Origin: Gemmatimonadaceae bacterium
Lineage (GTDB): Bacteria > Gemmatimonadota > Gemmatimonadetes > Gemmatimonadales > Gemmatimonadaceae
NCBI GenBank assembly: GCA_025934775.1
Contig: JAICWO010000001.1
Location: 248,001 to 312,000, forward strand
Length of the DNA stretch: 64,000 nt
Reading direction: 5' to 3'
Below the pieces are notes generated by a model, which saw only the letters and a list, made by a program, of their open reading frames with translations, did not search any database and was not told the origin of the DNA. The position numbers and the translations under genes are program-made. Position 1 is the first letter of the stretch. The number at the start of each line of letters is the position of its first letter. This document shows, in pieces, positions 42,726-49,284 of the stretch.

Positions 42726-45343
42726 TGAAAAGAATCATTACTGTTTGCATATTGTTGAGTTCGGCCGCCGCCGCCGTCCAGGGGCAGACGCGGCGGGCGC
42801 TGCACGACGGCTGGCAAGTCCAGACGTCCGAGAAGGCGGGGCGCGACGGCGCGGCGATCTCGTCGCCGTCGTACCGCGCGACGGGGTGGTACCGCGCCAC
42901 CGTCCCGTCCACCGTCGTCGGGACGCTCGTCGAGGACGGCGTGTTCAAGAATCCGTTCTACGGGATGAATCTCCGCGACATGCCGGGGATGTCGTACAAG
43001 ATCGGCCAGAACTTCGTGCACTTGCCGATGGACTCGACGAGTCCGTACGCCAAGCCGTGGTGGTATCGCACGACATTTCGCGCGGCGCCCGCGCGCGGCA
43101 AGCACGTGCTGCTCCAGTTCGATGGCATCAACTATCGCGCGAACATCTGGGTGAACGGTCATCGCGTCGCTGATTCGTCCACCGTCGCCGGCACGTATCG
43201 GCGGTTCGAGCTCGACGTCACCGACGAGCTAGCGAAGAGCGGCAACAACGCGGTTGCCGTCGAGATCTACGCGCCGGGGACCGCGGACCTCCAGACGACG
43301 TGGGTCGACTGGAACCCGTCGCCGCCCGACAAGGACATGGGGCTCTGGCAGCCCGTCTGGCTCTCGACGACAGGCGACGTCGTCGTGCGCTACCCCCAGG
43401 TGGTGAGCCACGTTGATACGACTTCGCTAAAGAGCGCTGACCTGACGATCGGCGCGGACGTCAAGAATCTCTCGTCACGTTCGGTGCGCGGCGTGCTCGT
43501 CGCGTCGATTCGCGGCATCACCGGCGCTCGCGTCGAGCGGCGTTTCACGCTCGGGCCTCGCGACAGCGCGTATCTCGAGCTCGCGCCGGACTCGTTCCCC
43601 GTGCTGCACGTGCGGAATCCGCGGCTCTGGTGGCCGGCCCAGCTCGGGACGCCGGCGCTGTACGACCTGGCCGTGCGCGTGAACGCCGGCGGCGCCGCGT
43701 CCGATGCGCAGCACGTGCCGTTCGGCATTCGAGAAGTCACATCGGAGATGACGCCCAAGGGCGCGAAGCTCTTTCGCATCAACGGCAAGCGCATTCTGAT
43801 CCGCGGGGGCGGGTGGGCGCCGGACATGTTCTTCCGCCCGCAGCCGGAGCGGCAGGACGCCCAACTCCGCTACGCGCTCGACATGCACCTGAACGCGCTC
43901 CGTCTCGAGGGCAACTACGAGAACGATCGCTTCTTCGCGCGCGCCGACACGCTCGGCCTGTTCGTGATGACGGGCTGGGTGTGTTGCAGCCCGTGGGAAG
44001 AGTGGCCCAAGTGGGGACCAGAGCAGTACACCGTTGCCGCGGCGTCGCTGCGCGATCAGATCCGCCGGCTCCGCGCGCATCCGAGCGTGTTCGTCTGGCT
44101 CAATGGCAGCGACAATCCGCCGCCGGCGAACGTCGAGCAGAGGTATCTCGACATCGAGCGCACGCAGCACTGGCCGAATCCCACGATCTCCTCGGCGAGC
44201 GCGAAGCCGGCGCAGTTCTCGGGCGCGAGCGGCGTGAAGATGACCGGCCCGTACGATTGGGTGCCGCCATCGTACTGGCTGCAGGACTCCACGCACGGCG
44301 GCGCGTGGAGCTACAACACGGAGACGAGTCCCGGCGCCGCGGTGCCGCCGATCGAGAGCATCCGTCGCATGATGCCGGAGCGCGACATCAAGTGGCCGCT
44401 CGACAGCGTCTGGCTCTTTCACGCCGCGGGGGGGCAGTTCACCCATCTGCTCGATCGATTCGACACCGCGATGACGGTCCGCTTCGGCGCGCCCAAGACC
44501 GCCGAGGATTACACGAAGACGTCGCAGCTCATGACGTACGAGGGTGAGCGCGCAATGTTCGAGGCGTACCGGCGCAACAAGTACACGTCGACCGGCATCA
44601 TTCAGTGGATGTTCGACAACGCGTGGCCGTCGATTTACTGGCACCTCTTCGATTGGTACCTGCGGCCCGCGGGCGGCTACTTCGGCACCAAGAAGGCGAA
44701 CGAGCCCGTCCACGTGCTCTACTCCTACGACGATCACACGGTCGCGGTGGTGAACGGCTCGCGCGACGCGCTTCACGGCGTCCGCCTGCGTGCGCGCCTC
44801 GTCTCGACGAGCGGGGCGAGTCTCGGCTCGCGCGACACGACGCTCGAGCTCCCGGCGGACAGCAGCATGCGCCTCTTCGTGCTGCCGGAGCCCAGGGGCG
44901 TGTCGGGCGCGTACTTCGCCGATCTGCGGCTCACCGCGGCGGACGGGCGCGCGCTGAGCACGAACTTCTACTGGCTCTCGACCACACCCGACGTGCTCGC
45001 CGATACGTCGACGTGGTACATGACGCCGGTCAAGTCGTTCGCCGACTACACCGCGCTCCGGCGGATGCCCGCGAGCACGGTGCGTGTGGCCGCGGCATTC
45101 ACGAGCGGTCACGCGCGCGTGACGCTCACGAACACCGGCAAGGCGGTCGCGTTCTTCCTCCGGCTCCGCGTGGTCGGCGGCGACGGCGCCGAGGCGCTGC
45201 CGGTATTATGGGACGATAATTACATATCGCTCATGCCCGGCGAGTCGCGCTCGCTCTCGGCGAGCTACCGCGCCGCGGATGTCCACGGCGCGCCGCACGT
45301 CGAGATCACCGGCTGGAACGTGGGGCGGGTGGTGGCGCGCTGA
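42725..45343 (+). CDS. Glycoside hydrolase family 2, exo-beta-D-glucosaminidase-like
   Basis: An 872-residue secreted enzyme (signal peptide 1-21). Sugar-binding, Ig-like and TIM-barrel domains of GH2 are in order. The segment MTGWVCCSPWEEWPKWG plus LRAHPSVFVWLNGSDNPPP and the later WSYNTETSPG closely resemble the exo-beta-D-glucosaminidase CsxA. There the acid/base Asp lies in NGSD and the nucleophile Glu in NTETS; the equivalents here are Asp463 and Glu533, the same spacing within two residues. It probably removes terminal glucosamine from chitosan oligomers; beta-mannosidase-type activity is the alternative. The first 15 codons are strikingly AT-rich. Overlap with the permease stop indicates an operon. 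Confidence 0.85.
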   Translation: MKRIITVCILLSSAAAAVQGQTRRALHDGWQVQTSEKAGRDGAAISSPSYRATGWYRATVPSTVVGTLVEDGVFKNPFYGMNLRDMPGMSYKIGQNFVHLPMDSTSPYAKPWWYRTTFRAAPARGKHVLLQFDGINYRANIWVNGHRVADSSTVAGTYRRFELDVTDELAKSGNNAVAVEIYAPGTADLQTTWVDWNPSPPDKDMGLWQPVWLSTTGDVVVRYPQVVSHVDTTSLKSADLTIGADVKNLSSRSVRGVLVASIRGITGARVERRFTLGPRDSAYLELAPDSFPVLHVRNPRLWWPAQLGTPALYDLAVRVNAGGAASDAQHVPFGIREVTSEMTPKGAKLFRINGKRILIRGGGWAPDMFFRPQPERQDAQLRYALDMHLNALRLEGNYENDRFFARADTLGLFVMTGWVCCSPWEEWPKWGPEQYTVAAASLRDQIRRLRAHPSVFVWLNGSDNPPPANVEQRYLDIERTQHWPNPTISSASAKPAQFSGASGVKMTGPYDWVPPSYWLQDSTHGGAWSYNTETSPGAAVPPIESIRRMMPERDIKWPLDSVWLFHAAGGQFTHLLDRFDTAMTVRFGAPKTAEDYTKTSQLMTYEGERAMFEAYRRNKYTSTGIIQWMFDNAWPSIYWHLFDWYLRPAGGYFGTKKANEPVHVLYSYDDHTVAVVNGSRDALHGVRLRARLVSTSGASLGSRDTTLELPADSSMRLFVLPEPRGVSGAYFADLRLTAADGRALSTNFYWLSTTPDVLADTSTWYMTPVKSFADYTALRRMPASTVRVAAAFTSGHARVTLTNTGKAVAFFLRLRVVGGDGAEALPVLWDDNYISLMPGESRSLSASYRAADVHGAPHVEITGWNVGRVVAR

Positions 45344-45372
45344 GCGGCGGGACAGTGCGTCGATTCGATGCA

Positions 45373-45393
45373 GCCTCTGCCGGACGCAGAGGC
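45373..45393 (+). terminator. Stem-loop after the GH2 gene
   Basis: GCCTCTGC (45373-45380) and GCAGAGGC (45386-45393) with a 5-nt loop, 30 bp past the GH2 stop. No U-run follows; termination is plausible. Confidence 0.45.
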
Positions 45394-45478
45394 GAGCGTC
45401 GAAATCCATTTGTCCAACAGGTGTTTGGTATATCGCTTGCCGCGCCCGGCTCCCGAATCACCAATACGGGAGGCACGA

Positions 45479-46114
45479 ATGGGCACCCAGCTCATCGCAC
45501 TGTCACTTGGAGTCGCGCTCGCCGGCTGCTCGACCATGAATTCCGCCGCGGGCTCGCTCGGCACGATGCCCGCGCCGGCGAGGGCGGCGGCGCTCCACCA
45601 GGACATGCGCCGGCTCTGGTCCGATCACGTCGTGTGGACGCGGCAGTACATCGTCGCGGCGGTGGCCGGCACGCCCGATGCTCCGGTCGCGCTCGCGCGC
45701 TTGATGCGCAACCAAGATGACATCGGCAACGCGATCAAGCCGTACTACGGCGACGCGGCCGGCGCAAAGCTGACCGATCTCCTGAAACAGCACATCAGCC
45801 TCGCGGGCGAGGTCGTCGCGGCGGCGAAGGCGGGGGATCAGGCAAAGCTCCAGGACGCGGATCGCCGTTGGCACGACAACGCCGGCGAGATCGCAACGTT
45901 CCTGTCCAGCGCGAACCCGAACAACTGGCCGCACGACGCGGTGCTCTCGATGCTGAACAACCACCTCGCGCTGACGACGCGCGAAGCGACGGACCGCATC
46001 AAGGCCAACTGGAGCGACGACCAGCAAGCGTTCGACGCGGTGTACACGCAGATCATGGGCATGGCCGATACGTTGGCCGACGGCATCATCAAGCAATTCC
46101 CGACGAAGGTGTGA
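45479..46114 (+). CDS. Conserved helical lipoprotein
   Basis: A 211-residue protein with a lipobox signal peptide (LGVALAGC, Cys17). GGGAGG lies 7 nt upstream of the ATG. The conserved pattern LHQDMRRLWSDHVVWTRQYIV, RLMRNQDDIGNAIKPYYGDAAG and NPNNWPHDAVLSML belongs to a widespread family in soil bacteria of unknown function. It is all-alpha and likely a four-helix bundle; the aromatic and histidine positions could bind metal or heme. It is 46 bp upstream of the cytochrome gene, so the two may share a transcript. Confidence 0.7.
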   Translation: MGTQLIALSLGVALAGCSTMNSAAGSLGTMPAPARAAALHQDMRRLWSDHVVWTRQYIVAAVAGTPDAPVALARLMRNQDDIGNAIKPYYGDAAGAKLTDLLKQHISLAGEVVAAAKAGDQAKLQDADRRWHDNAGEIATFLSSANPNNWPHDAVLSMLNNHLALTTREATDRIKANWSDDQQAFDAVYTQIMGMADTLADGIIKQFPTKV

Positions 46115-46160
46115 TGATCGGAGCGAACGTCTCACGAAGCCTGCTCAGCGGGAGGTGCTG

Positions 46161-46673
46161 ATGCGACGGAATGGTGTGCTCATTGGTGTGATACTGAGCA
46201 TTGGCGCGCAGGTGAGCTGCGCGCACGGGGCGTCCATGACCGCATCCAGCACCCCCGCTCCCTCGCGCTCGGAGTCGATGGGCGCGAGCATGTCGACCGA
46301 CACGCTCGGCCCGCTCCGTCAGCGCGCCGTCGCCGCGGTGCTCCAACGGATCGCCGGACGTGAGAACGCGCCGGCGGACAGCGTCTTTCAGAACGTGCGC
46401 GTACTGCGCGGCCTGTCCGCGCGCCAGTTGCTGAACGTCATGAACGATGGCTTCGGCCACGGACTCGGCGTGAGCTGCGGGTTCTGTCACGTACCTGGCC
46501 AGTTCGCGAGCGACCAGAAGCCGAACAAGAACACCGCGCGCGACATGCTGCGCATGGTGAGCACGATCAACGCCGATCTCCGCACGATGCCGAATCTTCC
46601 CGATTCGAACGCGCGCGTGGGCTGCATCACCTGCCACCGGATGGCGCCCAAGCCGATGCTGATCGGCCGCTAG
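46161..46673 (+). CDS. Diheme c-type cytochrome lipoprotein (reaction-centre cytochrome subunit-like)
   Basis: A 170-residue exported protein starting at ATG with GGGAGG 5 nt upstream. The signal peptide ends QVSCAH, a lipobox. Two heme-binding motifs are present, CGFCH and CITCH. The surrounding sequence (VLRGLSARQLLNVMNDGFG, then VGCITCHRM) resembles the photosynthetic reaction-centre cytochrome c family, members of which occur in many non-phototrophs. It probably acts in periplasmic electron transfer. Its stop overlaps the stop of the convergent dinB-like gene by 4 bp. Confidence 0.85.
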   Translation: MRRNGVLIGVILSIGAQVSCAHGASMTASSTPAPSRSESMGASMSTDTLGPLRQRAVAAVLQRIAGRENAPADSVFQNVRVLRGLSARQLLNVMNDGFGHGLGVSCGFCHVPGQFASDQKPNKNTARDMLRMVSTINADLRTMPNLPDSNARVGCITCHRMAPKPMLIGR

Positions 46674-47284
46674 CGTCTGCTCGCCGGAGGCACGATGCCG
46701 TTCATGCGCAGGTATTCCACCATCTGCCCGTAATGATCGTACGTATGGACCATCGCCTCGGTGATCAGCGCGATGCGCGTCGCCGTGCCGCCCTGAAACG
46801 GCGAGATCGGCGATGAGCGTACGGGAATACGTGTATTCCCAATCGCGTCGATCGCGCGGTCGAGCGCGTCGAACGAGCCGTCGAGATACGCGATCCACTG
46901 CCGCTTCGTGACGATCGTGTCCGGTCCCGCTTCGTCGCCGGCGTCGGCTGGGGGGTTCTGCCCGAGCGCGGCGGCGGCGAGAATGTAGTTGGTCGCCGCC
47001 AGGTGGCCGATCTCCCGGCTGAACGTGCGGACGTTCGCGAACTCGCCGGCGGCCGGCGCGAAGCCGTACTTGTCGGCGGGCATGGCCTCCGCGGCGGAGA
47101 CCACGTTCTTCCGGAGCGCGCCCTTGATCATGAGGTGAAAGTTCGCGCGTTCCTGCGCGAACGCGGTGTCGGCGCCCGACGAGCCGGCTTGGTCGTGGCC
47201 GCGGCTGACGCGCTGCGCGAATACGTTCGGCACCGGCAGCGCGCACGCGAGGCATGCGAGCGCCTCGATCATTCTGAGATACAT
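46670..47284 (-). CDS. Exported DinB-family protein
   Basis: A 204-residue protein of the DinB/YfiT four-helix superfamily, unusual in having a signal peptide (residues 1-24, VFAQ). The metal-binding histidine triad is visible: His in REIGHLAATN and His-x3-His in MVHTYDHYGQM. Cytoplasmic relatives include DNA-damage-induced proteins and thiol-dependent S-transferases (bacillithiol, mycothiol). Its promoter has a MerR-type 19-bp spacer (47313-47343) overlapping the merR stop codon, so MerR should control it. GGAG lies about 8 nt upstream of the start. Confidence 0.85.
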   Translation of the reverse strand: MYLRMIEALACLACALPVPNVFAQRVSRGHDQAGSSGADTAFAQERANFHLMIKGALRKNVVSAAEAMPADKYGFAPAAGEFANVRTFSREIGHLAATNYILAAAALGQNPPADAGDEAGPDTIVTKRQWIAYLDGSFDALDRAIDAIGNTRIPVRSSPISPFQGGTATRIALITEAMVHTYDHYGQMVEYLRMNGIVPPASRR

Positions 47285-47291
47285 ACGAGAG

Positions 47292-47311
47292 CTCCGTGAA
47301 GGTTCACGGAG
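47292..47311. promoter_or_regulatory. Palindrome at the dinB transcription start
   Basis: CTCCGTGAA-gg-TTCACGGAG, 9-bp perfect arms. The predicted +1 is near 47306, inside the palindrome. A full RNA hairpin therefore cannot form, and a DNA operator is more likely. The left arm supplies the dinB ribosome-binding site. Confidence 0.5.
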
Positions 47312-47312
47312 G

Positions 47313-47343
47313 AGCGTACCACTTCAAGCGTGCTCGAAGTCAA
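47313..47343 (-). promoter_or_regulatory. MerR-type promoter/operator of dinB
   Basis: On the minus strand, -35 TTGACT (47343-47338), a 19-bp spacer, and -10 TACGCT (47318-47313). The spacer is filled by the dyad ACTTCAAGC-gt-GCTCGAAGT (47321-47340, one mismatch). The elongated spacer is the hallmark of MerR-family activation. It has the same spacing and dyad offset as the promoter at 48126-48156. The -35 overlaps the merR stop codon. Confidence 0.75.
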
Positions 47344-47768
47344 GACGTCGTTCGCGGCGGCGCGTTGTCGAGCATCGCGGCCGTCCGGCGACGGACGCAC
47401 TGGCCGAGCGTCTCACACTGACACCGGAGCAGCCGCGCGAGCAGCTCGCGCATCTCCTCGGCGCGCGCGATGCGCTCCTCGATCTCCTCGAGCTTGCGCT
47501 TCGCGAGCGCCTGCCAGCGCGCCGACGCCGGCGTGGCGCGGTCGAATCCGTTGAGGAGCGTCTTGATCTCGCGCATGGTGAAGCCCGCGTCGTGCGCGAG
47601 TTGGATCAGCGCGAGCGACTCGAACACGGAGCGATCGTACATGCGGCGGCCGCTCACGCGGCGCGGCGGGTGCAGCAAGCCGGCGTCCTCGTAGTACCGA
47701 ATCGCCGACGTGTTGATGCGCGCGATCCGCGCCACTTCGCCAATCGGAAGGCCGCTCGCGTGGTCCAT
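47340..47768 (-). CDS. MerR-family regulator with C-x-C-x5-C sensor motif
   Basis: A 142-residue regulator. N-terminal winged helix: LPIGEVARIARINTSAIRYYEDAGLL and SGRRMYDRSVFESLALIQLAHDAGFTMREIKTLL. A dimerisation coiled coil spans about residues 82-112. The C-terminal sensor has C116, C118 and C124 (RCQCETLGQC). SoxR carries C-x2-C-x-C-x5-C for its [2Fe-2S] cluster; here the last three cysteines are conserved and the first position is Leu. The operator core TCAAGT-N2-ACTTGA equals the SoxR half-sites. It may sense redox, a thiol or a metal ion. GGAG lies 4 nt upstream of the start. Confidence 0.92.
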   Translation of the reverse strand: MDHASGLPIGEVARIARINTSAIRYYEDAGLLHPPRRVSGRRMYDRSVFESLALIQLAHDAGFTMREIKTLLNGFDRATPASARWQALAKRKLEEIEERIARAEEMRELLARLLRCQCETLGQCVRRRTAAMLDNAPPRTTS

Positions 47769-47789
47769 CGCTCCACCTCGAAGGAATGA

Positions 47790-48119
47790 TCAGTCGTGAT
47801 CGATGCCGAGGTAGAGTATGCGCAAATCGTCCAGGTCGCGAGCGTCGGCGGTCACCTCGAGGACGAGCGGCGCTCGCGCCACATCGACGACGCGGTACTG
47901 GAATCGCGCGCAGCACCGGCGTTCAACGCGTACGAACGCGTGCACGACGAACCGATTCGCGATCGTGCGCGGGAGCTCGAGCCGGACGCCGCGGTCCGTG
48001 GCGCCGCGCGACGTGGCACGGCTCAAGAGGGAGCGGAAGCGCCGGATGCCGAGCGAGCGGCCGCCCGCCGGCAGCGTGCAGACGCGGCCGACCGCGTCGA
48101 GCAGAGGAAGTTCTTTCAT
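47790..48119 (-). CDS. Small protein co-transcribed with merR, CC motif
   Basis: A 109-residue protein, first gene of the merR operon (21-bp gap to merR). A vicinal cysteine pair sits at residues 69-70 (VERRCCARFQYRVV), followed by APLVLEVTAD. This arrangement faintly recalls small ECC-x-F proteins found beside MerR regulators, not enough to name a family. The predicted transcription start coincides with the A of its ATG, making it a leaderless message. The N-terminal half is basic. Function unknown; metal or thiol sensing with MerR is a guess. Confidence 0.6.
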   Translation of the reverse strand: MKELPLLDAVGRVCTLPAGGRSLGIRRFRSLLSRATSRGATDRGVRLELPRTIANRFVVHAFVRVERRCCARFQYRVVDVARAPLVLEVTADARDLDDLRILYLGIDHD

Positions 48120-48125
48120 GCGCGA

Positions 48126-48156
48126 ACGCTAGCACTTCAAGTGTACTTGAAGTCAA
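48126..48156 (-). promoter_or_regulatory. MerR-type promoter/operator of the merR operon
   Basis: On the minus strand, -35 TTGACT (48156-48151), 19-bp spacer, -10 TAGCGT (48131-48126). The spacer carries a perfect dyad ACTTCAAGT-gt-ACTTGAAGT (48134-48153). Six bases separate the -10 from the ATG at 48119, so +1 is the A of the start codon. The last base of the dyad is the last base of the upstream lipoprotein's stop. Confidence 0.8.
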
Positions 48157-49214
48157 GGCACCCCGGCGACGGTCTTCGGCCGCAACGCCGCGAGATCGGG
48201 CATGAAGACGAGCAGCCCGTCGTCCGCTGTGGTCCGATGATAGCCGGCCACGAGCTGCGCCTGGTACTGCCGGATGTCGAAATCGAAGCGATCGCTTGGC
48301 GCGAGATCGATCACTTGCATGTCGGCGTGAACCATGAACAGCTTGCCGAACTGCAGCGTGCCGCCGCGAAAGAGCATGTAATTCGGCGCCGCGGTGTCCG
48401 GCTGGAGCGCGGCGAGCGTGCCGGGCTTCGCGCCGCCGAAGTACTGCACGAGCGTGTCGGGCGCGAGCCGCACCGCGACGAGCCGTCCCGAGATCGCCGG
48501 CGGCGGCATCAGGTTCGTCGGATCGATCAAAAGATCGTTGCCCTCGACGCGGACGCCCCGCGCTTTGCGCAGATCGAGGAGCTTGGCGAGCGTGACGCCA
48601 AGTGCATCCATGAGCCCCTTGCCCGGGATGGAGCAGATCTTCATCGCGATCGGATGGACGCGAAGCTCACCGCGGTCGGTGACGCTCACCTCGCCAGTCA
48701 TCTCGAACGGAATGTCGACGACCTTGTGCAGCACGCCGCGCTGAATGAGATGCCCGTTCTCGACCTGAAAGCTGAGCGCGCGGAGCGGCGCGCCCGGGTA
48801 CGCGAAGACGTACGTGTTCATCAAGCGCGAGAGATCGGCCGTCGGGAAGCCGACCGTGCCGGTGTCGATGTCCAGGACGAAGGAGCGCGGGTCGTCGAAC
48901 GACACCACGCCGTCGCCGCGCCGGCTGCGCATACGGCCGCGCAACTGATCGAGGTCGAGCGCAACCCCGGGCCACATGTGAAAGCGCACGTGCTGGAAGC
49001 GCGCGTTCACGATCGTGTCGCCGCTCTCGGCGCGCGCGACCGCGGAGGTGACGGGATATCCCGCGCCGGGTTGAGGCTCGATCAGCGTCACCGTTGGCGC
49101 GGCGCGGCAGGAGCCGGCGAAGATCCCGAACAATCCAAGCGCAAGGGCGCGCCAGCGCGCGGCCGGTCGGCCATCAGTGTTTCGTTCGCGTCCCTCCCGA
49201 CCCGTCACCACCAC
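48153..49214 (-). CDS. Hypothetical lipoprotein
   Basis: A 353-residue exported protein. The N-terminus has a positively charged stretch, a hydrophobic helix and a lipobox (GIFAGSC). The body is beta-rich with repeated VRFHMWPGVALDLDQLRGRM and KLLDLRKARGVRVEGNDLLID-type strands, reminiscent of lipid-binding AsmA-like or BPI-like proteins, though no family can be assigned. Start is one of three consecutive GTG codons (49214, 49211, 49208). Its stop abuts the merR-operon operator. Function unknown. Confidence 0.6.
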   Translation of the reverse strand: MVVTGREGRERNTDGRPAARWRALALGLFGIFAGSCRAAPTVTLIEPQPGAGYPVTSAVARAESGDTIVNARFQHVRFHMWPGVALDLDQLRGRMRSRRGDGVVSFDDPRSFVLDIDTGTVGFPTADLSRLMNTYVFAYPGAPLRALSFQVENGHLIQRGVLHKVVDIPFEMTGEVSVTDRGELRVHPIAMKICSIPGKGLMDALGVTLAKLLDLRKARGVRVEGNDLLIDPTNLMPPPAISGRLVAVRLAPDTLVQYFGGAKPGTLAALQPDTAAPNYMLFRGGTLQFGKLFMVHADMQVIDLAPSDRFDFDIRQYQAQLVAGYHRTTADDGLLVFMPDLAALRPKTVAGVP

Positions 49215-49284
49215 CTCGCGCGTGATCTCTCGTCAGGCAATCCATCGCCGCGGTGGTGCGTTCCTCCGGCCGAGTCTGTTTGCG

